Positions 43,384 to 52,898 of a DNA stretch of 55,774 nt are shown in pieces. How positions within the stretch are numbered: the first letter of the stretch is position 1; every line of letters begins with the position of its first letter. A program made the translations under genes and the position numbers. The notes under the pieces were generated by a model, which worked only from the letters and a program-made list of their open reading frames with translations, was not told the origin of the DNA and did not search any database. This DNA is from Mycolicibacterium vinylchloridicum (lineage in GTDB: Bacteria > Actinomycetota > Actinomycetes > Mycobacteriales > Mycobacteriaceae): contig NZ_JACBJQ010000038.1 of the NCBI RefSeq assembly GCF_013404075.1, forward strand, positions 1 through 55,774. The letters are read 5' to 3'.

Positions 43384-44687
43384 GATCCACCTCCGGCTGG
43401 CATCAGCATGTCTTGCAGGTTGGTTGCACCGCTTACCGGCTCCGCTGGGGCTTCGGCGGGAAGCGGGCCCGTGCTCGGCATCGGCGGAACAGCGCTGGGC
43501 GCCTGACCGGAGGGTGGAATGTAGTCGGGTCGCAACCAGTCTTCGCTATACGTGATCTCGTTGGGGCGCGCCATCGCCCCGACGACCGGGTTGAAGCCGA
43601 TCGGTGGGAAGTTGTACTGCCGGTTCTTCACGATCGGCGCGAGGTACTGAACACACAGCTTCGCCGCCTGTTCAGCACCCAGGCGGGATGCGGCTTCGAT
43701 AGCACCACAGAGGAATTGGATCGGGTTGGCGAAGTTGTTGAGACTGAATATGCCCGAGAAACCGCCAACCGCCGGCGGGTACATGTTGGTGAAATTGGCC
43801 AGCAGTGTCGGCGCGGTGTGCAGCGTCTGTTTCAGATCGTCGGTGCTTTCACGCAGCGCCGCACTGATTGACGCCAGCTTGTCCGATGCGATGCCGATCG
43901 GTTCACGATTCTCGGCAGTGAAACCCACCACGTCGTCGATCGCGGAATCCATGTCGGCAATCGCTTGGCCGACCTCGTCTGGCTGGTTGGCCAACAACGC
44001 GGTGGTGCCCGCAAGATTCCGGTTGAGCTGGCGCATCACGTCGCGACTGTCCTGCAGCGCCGACACAACGAGCGACAAATTGTTGATCGTGCCGAACACA
44101 TCGCCGCTGTGGTCACCAAGAACTGAAGTAGCTTGTGCCAGTTTAGTAATGGTGTTGTGAATGTCTGCACCCTGACCGCGGAGATTGTCGGCGGCCGTGT
44201 TGACGAAGGAACCGACCGTGCTGACGCCGCCGGGTTCAGTGGGTTGCAGGGTGTCGACAAGCTTGCTCAGCTGAGCCCGCAGATCGTCCCACTCCACCGG
44301 CACCGCGGTCCGCCGCATTGGGATGACAGCCTGATTCTGCATGACGGGCCCTCCGTCATAGGCCGGCACCAACTGAATGGCTCGTGCGGACACCAACGAC
44401 GGTGACAAGATCACTGCTTTTGCATCGGCGGGAACCTTGTACTCGTCTTCGACCCAGAACGTCATCTTGACCTGTTCGGGTTGGGCCTCGATGCTCTCCA
44501 CCTCCCCCACCCGGACACCGAGAATTCGGACATCATCGCCGACAAAGATGCCAGTGCTATTGGTGAAATAGGCCGTGATGTGAGTTCTCTTGACCGACTC
44601 GGCGCCACGCACGGCAATGACGATCCCGCCGGTCAGTACCGACACCAGCACCACGGCCAGACTCACCACAAGCTTGCGTTTGGTCAC
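43380..44687 (-). CDS. mceD: Mce family protein MceD
   Basis: The 435-residue subunit starts at GTG 44687 (VTKRKLVVSLAVVLVSVLTG), overlapping the mceC stop. It has an N-terminal membrane anchor, an MCE domain at about 36-110 (FVGDDVRILGVRVGEVESIE), a long helical stretch and a Pro-rich C-terminus. It belongs to the hexameric lipid transporter. Confidence 0.9.
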   Translation of the reverse strand: MTKRKLVVSLAVVLVSVLTGGIVIAVRGAESVKRTHITAYFTNSTGIFVGDDVRILGVRVGEVESIEAQPEQVKMTFWVEDEYKVPADAKAVILSPSLVSARAIQLVPAYDGGPVMQNQAVIPMRRTAVPVEWDDLRAQLSKLVDTLQPTEPGGVSTVGSFVNTAADNLRGQGADIHNTITKLAQATSVLGDHSGDVFGTINNLSLVVSALQDSRDVMRQLNRNLAGTTALLANQPDEVGQAIADMDSAIDDVVGFTAENREPIGIASDKLASISAALRESTDDLKQTLHTAPTLLANFTNMYPPAVGGFSGIFSLNNFANPIQFLCGAIEAASRLGAEQAAKLCVQYLAPIVKNRQYNFPPIGFNPVVGAMARPNEITYSEDWLRPDYIPPSGQAPSAVPPMPSTGPLPAEAPAEPVSGATNLQDMLMPAGGGS

Positions 44688-46012
44688 TGCCCGCCTCCAG
44701 GTGTGGGTTGGCTGCCAGGCGAAGGTGTTTCCAACGGCACTTCTCCAGGGGCGGGCACCAAAACCGGCGGGTGCGTAGGGGGAGGTTGAATGCCGCCCGG
44801 CGCCGCAGGCGGCCCCGGCGGCGGCCCGCCGGGCGGCGGAGCCGCCGGCGGTTCGCGGTAGGGATATCGAGGATCGCCGGGATTTCCGGTGATGGCGTCG
44901 GGCAACGTCATCCGGGGTTCTCCCCCCTGCCCGGTGCGCGGGAACGGGACGGGCAGAGCTGGCGTCGCTGGTTGCCCAGTCGGTGGATCAGACAGCTGCG
45001 ATGGCGCGAGGACATTCGGGTCGAGGCCCAAGTCAGAGAATGCGGCATCGATGAAGGGCTGAATGAACTGCCCTGGTGGCAGATTGGAGATGTAGCCCTT
45101 GAAGAACGGGCCACCGGAGATCGATTCACCCAGCGACATCGAGTAGGCGTTGAGCCGCGTGATCGACTCCTGCAGCTTGGCCTTGCGATTGTCGAGTATG
45201 GCCAAGACCCCGTTGAGCTTGTCCAGTGCGGGCTTGAATTCTTTGCGATTGTCGTCGATGAAGCCCTTCAGCTGCTTACTGAGAGCTGAGATGTTGCCCG
45301 AGATCTGGTCAAGGGCAGTGCTTTGCGACCGCAACTGCCCCAGAATGGCGTCTGTGTTGTTGATCAGGCCGACGATCTGGTCGCTTCGCGCGGCGAGAAC
45401 ACCGGACACCTTACCGACGTTGGCCAGCAGTGACCTCAGCTGTTGATCACGCTCGTCGAGCGTCTCGGAAAAACGGGACACGCCCTCGACCGCCAAGCGC
45501 AATTCGGGCGGCGTGTCGGAGAAGGTCTGTGCAAGCGTGGCCAGTGACTCGGACAACTGTTTGGTGTCGAGTCCGCTGATCGTCGCCGACAGGTCACCGA
45601 GAGCGTCGGCCAGCTGGTAGGGAGAAGTGGTCCGCTCCAAGGGAATCGATCCGGACAGTTGGCCCTGACCTCGCGGACTTACCTCGACGTACTTGGCGCC
45701 CAACAGAGTCTTCGTCTTGATTGCGGCCTCGGTTCGGTCGCCGAGCAGAACCCCCTTGTCGACAGTGAACTTCACGAATACCCGTGTGCCGTCCAGCCCG
45801 ATACCCTCTACCTGCCCCACCCGCACGCCGGCCACCTCCACCGGTGCGTCGGGCCGTAGTCCGGCGGCGTCCGCGAAGTAGGCCGAATAGTCTTTGGTGC
45901 TGGCGATGAACGGAAGTTTGTCGTAGTTCAGCGCCCCAAGCAGTATGGCGCCGGTTATCCCGGAGCCGACGAGACCGACGATCAGGGGATTACGTTCGCT
46001 CATGGGCCTCAT
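44684..46012 (-). CDS. mceC: Mce family protein MceC
   Basis: The protein has about 442 residues. ATG 46012 overlaps the mceB stop (ATGA), which favours it over ATG 46003, three codons later. It has an N-terminal helix (LIVGLVGSGITGAILLGAL), an MCE domain at about 40-120 (DAPVEVAGVRVGQVEGIG, KTLLGAKYVEVSP), a helical part, and a very Pro/Gly-rich tail of about 90 residues. Confidence 0.9.
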   Translation of the reverse strand: MRPMSERNPLIVGLVGSGITGAILLGALNYDKLPFIASTKDYSAYFADAAGLRPDAPVEVAGVRVGQVEGIGLDGTRVFVKFTVDKGVLLGDRTEAAIKTKTLLGAKYVEVSPRGQGQLSGSIPLERTTSPYQLADALGDLSATISGLDTKQLSESLATLAQTFSDTPPELRLAVEGVSRFSETLDERDQQLRSLLANVGKVSGVLAARSDQIVGLINNTDAILGQLRSQSTALDQISGNISALSKQLKGFIDDNRKEFKPALDKLNGVLAILDNRKAKLQESITRLNAYSMSLGESISGGPFFKGYISNLPPGQFIQPFIDAAFSDLGLDPNVLAPSQLSDPPTGQPATPALPVPFPRTGQGGEPRMTLPDAITGNPGDPRYPYREPPAAPPPGGPPPGPPAAPGGIQPPPTHPPVLVPAPGEVPLETPSPGSQPTPGGGQ

Positions 46013-47037
46013 CGCGGAGTACACCTACCAGTCGTTTGAGATGCAGCCTTGATGTAAACCGGCTGGCCGCCTTTGCCATTCACTTTGATGATCGCCTCAC
46101 AGATGTAGAAGGCGAACCAGTCACCGTAGAGCCCCTGCCGGCCGAGCGCCTTATAGGCATCGGGGAGCGTGTTGATCAGGTTGTCGACGTAGTCGTGGTC
46201 GTTCATCACGATCGTCGATGTGCGGTCCGTCTCGTGGACGATCTTCTGCAGCGCCGGTCGTGAGCGGGCAAGAAAATCGGCAACAGAGCCTGATGCGGCG
46301 TTGGCGTAGGCCACCGAATTGCTGATGTCCTCCCGGCGATCAGCCAAGGCGTCGGTAAGCGAAGCAATCTTGTCGATGGCCTGGGCAAAGTCCTTGTTGC
46401 TGTCGCCGAGCGAAGTGAAGACCGTATTCAAATTGGTGATGACGTCACCGATGAGCTGATCGCGATCAGCCAGTGTGTTGGTCAGGCCCGAGGTCTGCGC
46501 CAGGAGGGAGCCGATCGTCTCGCCCTGGCCCTGGAACGCCTGAATCAGCTGGAAGGACAGGGCATTCACCTGGTCGGGATCCAGCGCCCGGAATAGCGGC
46601 CGGAAACCGCCGATCAAGGTGTCGAGATCCAGCGCCGGTGAGGTCCGGCCGAGCGGAATCGTCGCGCCTGCTTTGAGGGGCTCCCCGTCGCCGTGCCCTT
46701 GTTCGAGCGCAAGGTAGCGGTCGCCATAAAGGTTGTCGTACCTGACCGCCGCCCGGCTGCTTTCAGTGAGCAGAACAGAGTCGTCGATACCGAACGTGAC
46801 CGCCACTGACGCGTCGGGTTTGATCACAAGCTTCTTGACTTTGCCGACTTCCACGCCGGCGATCCGGACGAAATCGCCGCCCTTGAGCCCGCCGACGTTG
46901 GTGAACACGGCACTGAAGGTGTATTGGGGGTCGAAACGCAATTGCGCGAAGACCGCGATCAACACGAACAAGCCAAACAGACATACGGTGACGAACGCAC
47001 CGAGCCGCCAAAGGGTAGCTACGAGACGGTCTTTCAT
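46009..47037 (-). CDS. mceB: Mce family protein MceB
   Basis: The 342-residue protein starts at ATG 47037 (MKDRLVATLWRLGAFVTVC). The frame is open to 47328, but that part lies inside mceA. A membrane anchor is followed by an MCE domain at about 38-115 (KGGDFVRIAGVEVGKVKKL, YGDRYLALEQG) and a helical region. It lacks the Pro-rich tail of its neighbours, as is usual for MceB. Confidence 0.9.
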   Translation of the reverse strand: MKDRLVATLWRLGAFVTVCLFGLFVLIAVFAQLRFDPQYTFSAVFTNVGGLKGGDFVRIAGVEVGKVKKLVIKPDASVAVTFGIDDSVLLTESSRAAVRYDNLYGDRYLALEQGHGDGEPLKAGATIPLGRTSPALDLDTLIGGFRPLFRALDPDQVNALSFQLIQAFQGQGETIGSLLAQTSGLTNTLADRDQLIGDVITNLNTVFTSLGDSNKDFAQAIDKIASLTDALADRREDISNSVAYANAASGSVADFLARSRPALQKIVHETDRTSTIVMNDHDYVDNLINTLPDAYKALGRQGLYGDWFAFYICEAIIKVNGKGGQPVYIKAASQTTGRCTPR

Positions 47038-47083
47038 CCTGGCCTCTGTCCTGTGTGCGCGTTGGTCCTGTGTGGGTCGGCCA

Positions 47084-48526
47084 TTAGGACCCGGGAGCGA
47101 CGGGCGGGCCGGTCGGCACCGGCGTTGGCTGCGTCTGGGCCGGAAACGGCGGAACGAATGGCTCCGACCCCGGCGCGGGTCCGGGATCCCGCGGTGCACC
47201 CGGTGGCGGCGCCGGCGGCAGCCCCGGCCAGAGCGGAGTGCCATCAGGCGCATATAGCTGCGCACCGTTGGGTGGCGCACCCGGGTACGGGATGGGCCCC
47301 GGAGCCGACGGCCCGCTGTTGCGAACACTGGGCGGCTGCGGCGCCGCGCGAGTGACCGGGAAATAGTTCGCCCATCCTGGGAATCCGATACCAGGATTGA
47401 TCCGGATGTCGTTGCCGGTTCCCCAACCCGTGTTGGTCACCAGTTGGCGCACCGGGAACTGTTCGGAGACATCCGGCAGCGATCCGCAACCCGGCTTACC
47501 ACCGGGCCCGCCCTTGGCGCCCACGATGGGCAGGTTGTCGGGGTAGTGGTAGCCGTCTTGACCCCATGTCAATCCTGCATCCAGGATGAGGGAATAGCCG
47601 TTGCCGCCAACCCCTTTGGAACCTCCGTTGTCGAGAAACCACTTGGCGCCCAACAGCGTGCAGGTCAGGTTACCGTGGTACTTCATCAGCAATGCTGTCG
47701 TCGGCTCGAGTGCGTCGACGTCATGGACCAGGCTGTCCTTGCTCGATCCGATCAGCGATGTTCCGGTGCGGGCCAGTCCGATCACGTTGATCAACAACGA
47801 GTCCAAGGCGGCCGATTGGTCCGTCAGCGTGACCGCGGTTGTGTTGAACGAGTCAACCGCCGCAAGGATGTCGCCGGCAGCAGCACCGTACGCGTCACTG
47901 AACCCCGTCAGCGCCTGCCAGTCGGAACGTACCGTCTCGCTGCGCGGATTCACCGCTAAGAGCACTTCGTTGGCGGCGCTGGTTGCCTCCCCGATAGCCC
48001 GCCCCTGCCCTCGGAAGCCTTCTCCCAACGCCGACAGGATCGCGTTGAGCTTGGCGGGATCCACCTTGTCGAGCAATCCGACCAGGTTGTCGAACACGGT
48101 GTTCACCTCGGTCGTCACGTTGCGTGAGTGCAGCACCTGGCCAGCCCTAATACGTTGTGATGTAGGGCTTTCGGGGTAGACCAAGTCGACGAACTTTGCG
48201 CCGAACACTGTCGTGGAATCGATCTCGGCCCCCACGTTGGCGGGGATGTCCTTGATGTAATCGGGATAGATCTTCAGGTTGAGCGACGTCACGCCGCCGC
48301 TGTTGTTGACACTGGCGACCCGGCCAACCTCCAGTCCACGCATCTTCACCCGCGCACCCGGCTCCATGACCAGACCCGAACGATCAGCGGCCAATGTGAC
48401 CGGAACCGATGGCGAGAACCAACCATTGAAACTCGCAGCAGTCAGCACGGCTATGAGGACGACGCCGAGGAGCAGCGCTGCTGTCCACCAGGCGGGGTGG
48501 ATACGCGATTCATTATTGCGAGACAT
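47084..48526 (-). CDS. mceA: Mce family protein MceA
   Basis: The 480-residue first Mce subunit starts at ATG 48526, six bases after the yrbEB stop. It has an anchor helix (AALLLGVVLIAVLTAASF), an MCE domain at about 40-120 (EPGARVKMRGLEVGRVASVN, TVFGAKFVDLVYP), a conserved helical part with HDVDALEPTTALLMKYHGNL, and a Pro/Gly-rich tail. The numbered mce family cannot be fixed from these features alone. Confidence 0.92.
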   Translation of the reverse strand: MSRNNESRIHPAWWTAALLLGVVLIAVLTAASFNGWFSPSVPVTLAADRSGLVMEPGARVKMRGLEVGRVASVNNSGGVTSLNLKIYPDYIKDIPANVGAEIDSTTVFGAKFVDLVYPESPTSQRIRAGQVLHSRNVTTEVNTVFDNLVGLLDKVDPAKLNAILSALGEGFRGQGRAIGEATSAANEVLLAVNPRSETVRSDWQALTGFSDAYGAAAGDILAAVDSFNTTAVTLTDQSAALDSLLINVIGLARTGTSLIGSSKDSLVHDVDALEPTTALLMKYHGNLTCTLLGAKWFLDNGGSKGVGGNGYSLILDAGLTWGQDGYHYPDNLPIVGAKGGPGGKPGCGSLPDVSEQFPVRQLVTNTGWGTGNDIRINPGIGFPGWANYFPVTRAAPQPPSVRNSGPSAPGPIPYPGAPPNGAQLYAPDGTPLWPGLPPAPPPGAPRDPGPAPGSEPFVPPFPAQTQPTPVPTGPPVAPGS

Positions 48527-48532
48527 AGTCGG

Positions 48533-49393
48533 CTATCCCGAGAGGTTGAAATTGCCGGTCTGCCCGTAGACGGCCAGTGAGATCACCAGCGTCACCAAGA
48601 CGACGACGATCAACGACGCGCGTACGGCCCGACCGACTGCCTCCCCCACACCCGCGGGACCGCCAGACGCGGTGAACCCGTAATAGGTGTGGATCACCAT
48701 GACCGTCAACGCCATCGCCATCGCCTGCACAAACGACCACAGAAGATCAACCGGATTGAGGAAGGTGTTGAAGTAGTGGTCATAAACACCGGTCGACTGG
48801 CCATAGATGAAGGTGGTGCCCACCCGTGCCGCGATGAACGACATCAGGACGGCCACACAGTAAAGCGGGATCACGACGATGAGTCCAGCCAGTACCCGGG
48901 TGGAGGCCAGATATGCCACAGAACGCACCCCCATCACCTCGAGCGCGTCGATCTCCTCGGCGATGCGCATGGCCCCGAGCTGTGCGGTGGCTCCGGCTCC
49001 GATGGTTGCCGCGAGCCCGATACCCGTTACCAGCGGCGCGATGATCCGAACGTTGATGTAGGCAGAAGCGAAGCCGGTGAGCGCCTCGACACCTACTCCG
49101 GCGAGCTGGTTGTAGCCCTGCACGGCAATGATCGCGCCGGCCGACATCGTCAGGAAGGCAACGATCACGACGGTGCCGCCAACAACGGCCAAGGCTCCGG
49201 TACCCAGACTCATCTGAGCGATCTGGGTGGCGACCTCGGTGCGGTAGTGGACCAGCGCGTCGCCAGTGGACCGAATGGTCCTGCCGTAGAACTGAGTCTG
49301 GACACCGATCCGGTTCCAGCCGTCGATGAGGCCGTGGACGGCGCGGCGGAACCGGGGCGCTCGCGTACTCGGGATACTTCGCGTCTGACTCAC
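48533..49393 (-). CDS. yrbEB: YrbE permease B of the Mce transporter
   Basis: The 286-residue MlaE-type membrane protein starts at GTG 49393, overlapping the yrbEA stop. Several membrane segments are visible. The cytoplasmic helix ATAQLGAMRIAEEIDALEVMGV is the site where these permeases meet the MceG ATPase. ASGGPAGVGEAVGRAVRAS closes the domain. No mceG is in the window; in mycobacteria it is usually elsewhere. Confidence 0.93.
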   Translation of the reverse strand: MSQTRSIPSTRAPRFRRAVHGLIDGWNRIGVQTQFYGRTIRSTGDALVHYRTEVATQIAQMSLGTGALAVVGGTVVIVAFLTMSAGAIIAVQGYNQLAGVGVEALTGFASAYINVRIIAPLVTGIGLAATIGAGATAQLGAMRIAEEIDALEVMGVRSVAYLASTRVLAGLIVVIPLYCVAVLMSFIAARVGTTFIYGQSTGVYDHYFNTFLNPVDLLWSFVQAMAMALTVMVIHTYYGFTASGGPAGVGEAVGRAVRASLIVVVLVTLVISLAVYGQTGNFNLSG

Positions 49394-50157
49394 ATCGTCG
49401 CCTTCACACCAATCGCGGTGATAACCACGTTGATCACGAACAGGGCCATGAAGGCGAAGACCACCGTCTCGTTGACGGCTGTGCCGACGCCTGCTGGACC
49501 ACCACCCACCGAAATGCCCTTGTAGCAACCGATTAGGGCGGCGACGAGGCCGAACATCGCGGCTTTGGCCAGCGAGATCAGGATCTCCGGCATCCCGGTG
49601 AATAGAGTCATGCTGGCGACGAACGCCCCGGGCGTGACGTGCTGAACGTATACCGAGAAGAAGAATCCCCCCACAATTCCGACCACCGAGACAACGGAAT
49701 TCAGTAGCAGCGCCACGATGACCGTTGCCAGCACGCGGGGCACCACAAGCGCTTGGATCGGATTGATGCCCATCACGCGCATCGCATCAAGTTCTTCGCG
49801 GATGGTGCGGGCGCCCAAGTCTGCGCACATCGCAGTCGCCGCCGCGCCGGCGACGACGAGCACAGTCACCAAAGGTCCGATTTGGGTCACCGCCCCGAAT
49901 GCGGCACCGGCCCCGGAGAAATCCGCCGCGCCGAATTCAACCAACAGGATGTTGAAGATGAAGACCGACAGCACAGTGAACGGAATCGACAGCATGATCG
50001 TCGGAAATATCGATACCCGTGCAACGAACCACATCTGAAAGAGGAACTCGCGCCAGGCGAACGGCGGCTGAGGAGCCAGGACGATGGTGTCCACCGCCGT
50101 GGCAAAGAAACCGCCCACAGCACGCATGGGTTTCGCAAGTGCGTCCACGGTGGACAC
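49390..50157 (-). CDS. yrbEA: YrbE permease A of the Mce transporter
   Basis: The 255-residue MlaE-type permease starts at GTG 50157. It has AAAGGAGG six bases upstream, which decides this start over an in-frame one at 50199. Conserved parts are FREFL-like WREFLFQMWFVARVS near residue 35, CADLGARTIREELDAMRVMG (ATPase contact), and VGGGPAGVGTAVNETVVFA. First gene of yrbEAB-mceABCDEF. Confidence 0.93.
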   Translation of the reverse strand: MSTVDALAKPMRAVGGFFATAVDTIVLAPQPPFAWREFLFQMWFVARVSIFPTIMLSIPFTVLSVFIFNILLVEFGAADFSGAGAAFGAVTQIGPLVTVLVVAGAAATAMCADLGARTIREELDAMRVMGINPIQALVVPRVLATVIVALLLNSVVSVVGIVGGFFFSVYVQHVTPGAFVASMTLFTGMPEILISLAKAAMFGLVAALIGCYKGISVGGGPAGVGTAVNETVVFAFMALFVINVVITAIGVKATM

Positions 50158-50552
50158 CGCCTGCCTCCTTTGGCTTGAGCAACGACATCTGGGCGACACG
50201 CAGATGCCGGCGCTTCGGCGCCCCGTGCTAAGGCATCATCGCTTTCCACCTACAACGTGTTGCAACCGACCACATTTCAGATGGTGCGTATTGGCACGTC
50301 AGCAGCCATGTTTGGCCCGAACGAACGCGGCCACGCCGCGTCGCGGTTCGGCTATCTGAAAAATCGGATGTTGACCGCACTCCGGGCACCGAATAGACAA
50401 AGCTAGTTCAGAAATAGCAAACACTCGGACGAGACCAACTGCGATATGCTCTTGAGACGCGCGATACACCGCACACGACACCGGGCAAACCACATCCTTG
50501 CCGCAGGTACCTGTCCATCGCGATCCGACCGGCCACCGTCCGGCATGTCGTC
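50158..50552. other. Divergent promoter region between yrbEA and the Mce-associated genes
   Basis: These 395 bases have no convincing gene. A 64-codon minus-strand frame (50299-50493) holds a CPECG pair but has no start signal. Besides the KstR-like site there is a GGCGC-TTCG-GCGCC hairpin near 50208, in the leader of yrbEA. Both operons must start here. Confidence 0.6.
50251..50264. promoter_or_regulatory. KstR-consensus-like operator
   Basis: TACAACGTGTTGCA fits all eight fixed positions of the KstR consensus TnnAACnnGTTnnA as I remember it. It lies 94-107 bases before the yrbEA start, within the shared promoter region. KstR represses cholesterol and mce4 genes. By chance about one such site could occur in a window this size, so location is the main support. 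Confidence 0.4.
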
Positions 50553-51140
50553 ATGAACGTCACGAACCCCGCGGCACGCCTCAATGACGACGAAGGTGTC
50601 GACGAGCACGTCGACAACCCCTTCGGCCCCGATCATGTGCAATCACCCGCCACGCCGACCCCACGCCGCCACCGCGACCTGCTCATCTTCGGGTTGACCG
50701 CGGTCATCTTGTTGAGTGCATTGACCGCGGGGCTGGGCATTCGAGCGCATGCGGCCTACGGCCGCGACGATGCACGCGCGCACTTTCTGGAAGCCGGCCG
50801 GCAAAGCGCGATCATGCTGACGACTGTGAAACACGCCGAGGTCGAAGCCGACGTCAAGCACCTGATCGATTCATCCACCGGACCATTTTTGGCCGACTTC
50901 CGAGAGCGCTCCCAGAGCTTTGTCGACACCGTCAAGCGCACACAGTCCAACACCGAGGGAACCATCGCAGAAGCCGGCCTCGAATCTGTCCATGGGAATC
51001 GCGCCGACGTCCTGGTTGCGGTCTCAGTGAAAACATCACTAGCAGGCGTCGATTCGCCAGCGCGGCTATGGCGAATGCGACTTGCGGTCGAGAAGGTCGG
51101 CAATGACGTCAAGCTGTCCGATGTTGCTTTCATTTCCTGA
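50553..51140 (+). CDS. Mce-associated membrane protein
   Basis: The 195-residue protein starts at ATG 50553. It has an acidic N-terminal cytoplasmic part and one membrane helix at about 43-65 (LLIFGLTAVILLSALTAGLG). The periplasmic NTF2-like domain has DARAHFLEAGRQSAIMLTTV and STGPFLADFRERSQSFVDTV, typical of Mam/Mas proteins. These usually stabilise or accompany Mce complexes. Here it is divergent from the mce operon instead of following mceF. Confidence 0.82.
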   Translation: MNVTNPAARLNDDEGVDEHVDNPFGPDHVQSPATPTPRRHRDLLIFGLTAVILLSALTAGLGIRAHAAYGRDDARAHFLEAGRQSAIMLTTVKHAEVEADVKHLIDSSTGPFLADFRERSQSFVDTVKRTQSNTEGTIAEAGLESVHGNRADVLVAVSVKTSLAGVDSPARLWRMRLAVEKVGNDVKLSDVAFIS

Positions 51141-51152
51141 GAGGTCATTCCC

Positions 51153-51755
51153 ATGAAGCTCACGCACCGGCGCGAAAGGACGAGCCGTAGTGTCCTGGAC
51201 ATAGCGGCCGGTGATAGCCCAGCCGCGACGCCTGCGACCGAGCCCTCCCCCAGCGCCGAGGGGTACCGGTGGCTCCCTGCGATCCCGGTGGTGCGGTTCA
51301 TGTTGCCTGCCATCGCACTGATACTGACGCTCTGCGCAGCCTGGCTGAGATGGAATCTGGCCACTGAAGGGGAAATGAATTCCGCCAGAACCGAATCGGT
51401 CCGCACCGCTGCCGAGGTCACAGTATCGCTGCTGTCATACCGCTCAGAAACGGCGGACACCGACCTGCGTGCTGCCGAGACCCGGCTCACCGGTACATTC
51501 CGCGAGGCCTACCGCTCGCTCATTGATGAAGTGGTCATCCCCGGCGCCCAGCAAAAGCAGATCGTTTCGACGGCCGCCGTGCCCGCTGCCTCGCTGGTGT
51601 CGATCAATCAGAATCGCTCAGTAGTACTGGTTTTCGTCGACCAGACGATCACGTTCGGCGGCGAAGCTCCGACCCAATCGGCTTCCAGCGTTCGCGTGAC
51701 CTTGGACAAGGTCGATGGTCAATGGCTGATCTCCGACTTCGCACCAATTCGTTGA
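51153..51755 (+). CDS. Mce-associated membrane protein, second copy
   Basis: The 200-residue protein starts at ATG 51153, 12 bases after the previous stop, with GAGAGG upstream. It has a membrane helix at about 49-67 (FMLPAIALILTLCAAWLRW). Its periplasmic domain has the same fold as the preceding protein (FREAYRSLIDEVVIPGAQQK, VVLVFVDQTITFGGEAP, WLISDFAPIR). It is probably co-transcribed with its neighbours. Confidence 0.82.
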   Translation: MKLTHRRERTSRSVLDIAAGDSPAATPATEPSPSAEGYRWLPAIPVVRFMLPAIALILTLCAAWLRWNLATEGEMNSARTESVRTAAEVTVSLLSYRSETADTDLRAAETRLTGTFREAYRSLIDEVVIPGAQQKQIVSTAAVPAASLVSINQNRSVVLVFVDQTITFGGEAPTQSASSVRVTLDKVDGQWLISDFAPIR

Positions 51756-51774
51756 CAGACCAGGCAGGTTGGAC

Positions 51775-52323
51775 ATGCACGAATCAGCGGGCCGCACCCT
51801 CCGACAATGGGGTTCCTTGGCTCAAACCTTGGCAGTGCTGACGGCGATAATCTGGACCGCGGCAGTGTTGTTCAGCCCTACTCCTGCCCGAGCCGACAAC
51901 ATCAGCCTCAACAGGAGCGTGGCAAAAATGGTTCACGTCCTCCAGTATCGAGCGGGCTGTCGCACCAAACTCACGATCAATCCCCGACTGCAACTGGCCG
52001 CACAATGGCACACGATCGACGTCCTCAACAACAGATCACTTGACGCAGACATCGGGTCGGACGGATCATCGCCGCAGGACCGGGCCTCCGCAGCTGGTTT
52101 CCGCGGCAAGGCCGCCCAGACTCTGGCGATCAACCACGCGCTCGCGTTCAGCGGTACGGAACTCATCAGCCAGTGGTACTACAACCCCGACTACATGGCG
52201 ATCATCCAGAACTGCGCCAACACGGAGATCGGCGTGTGGTCGGAGAACAGCCTGGACCGCACCGTGGTCGTGGCGGTGTACGGACAGCCCGAAGCGCCCG
52301 ACACCGGATCCACCGGAAGATGA
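51775..52323 (+). CDS. Secreted CAP-like (SCP/PR1) domain protein
   Basis: The protein has 182 residues from ATG 51775, 19 bases after the previous stop; a TTG two codons earlier is possible. The signal peptide is about residues 1-40, with cleavage near ARA/DN. The mature domain resembles short mycobacterial CAP proteins: LQLAAQWHTIDVLNNRSLD, GSSPQDRASAAGF, and NCANTEIGVWSE with DRTVVVAVYG. CAP proteins bind lipids or sterols in other systems, which would fit the Mce context. The usual second His of the CAP cavity is not obvious. The family call is moderate. Confidence 0.65.
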   Translation: MHESAGRTLRQWGSLAQTLAVLTAIIWTAAVLFSPTPARADNISLNRSVAKMVHVLQYRAGCRTKLTINPRLQLAAQWHTIDVLNNRSLDADIGSDGSSPQDRASAAGFRGKAAQTLAINHALAFSGTELISQWYYNPDYMAIIQNCANTEIGVWSENSLDRTVVVAVYGQPEAPDTGSTGR

Positions 52324-52898
52324 CGGATCAGGCTGACTCACGGCGCGATTCCCCGTAGGGCCGGCGTTGCCCCGCCAGCTCCAGGCGGTCGGCGGCACGC
52401 ATTGAGCACACAGGTGCACGTGGCTCACCCGTCGTTCTGGAATGCATCACACGCCAAGCTGCCTCGGACCTGTGATACTGGTGGAGACCGCCGCTAGCAC
52501 CGAATCCGGTTCAGGAAGAATCTTTTTGCCGACGTCTCTGGTGCGTCTCGCGCGACGAAGACTGTCGCACAGCGCTTCTGAAGCTATGTGGTGTGCCACT
52601 GCCGTACGAACCTTGGCTATAGAGGTGCGCTCGATACCAGTTTGCACTGACGGCGACATCTTGAAACGTGCTGATAGTAACCGATTTTCAAGGCGATGCC
52701 GATACGGGCATAACCAACACCCGGGTAGCCGCTCTCAGCTCGTTGACCGTTGACCGCCACGGCGTCTATAAACAGCAACGCCGGCTTGTTGTGACCGAAG
52801 CAACATTTCCGATGTCATGGAATCCCCAGCGAGGAGTGAGACCCATTACTACAAGCTCTGCGCCACTGCGCCGCTCCACAGATCGATCCTGCACCAGA
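52324..52898. other. Region between the CAP-like gene and the PGRS protein
   Basis: Roughly 570 bases without a convincing gene. The frame of the downstream PGRS protein is open back to 52668, but codon use there is less GC-biased at third positions and no ribosome site is visible. A 70-codon minus-strand frame at 52447-52659 is not credible. It should contain the promoter of the PGRS gene. Confidence 0.5.

Noticed and set aside
50299..50493. Short frame with a CPECG motif, possible zinc ribbon
   Set aside because: Only two cysteines are paired, there is no ribosome site, and it lies in a divergent promoter region.
52668..52898. N-terminal extension of the PGRS protein up to 52668
   Set aside because: Codon use is not typical, there is no ribosome site, and it would add more than 120 residues before the export signal; kept only as a possibility.
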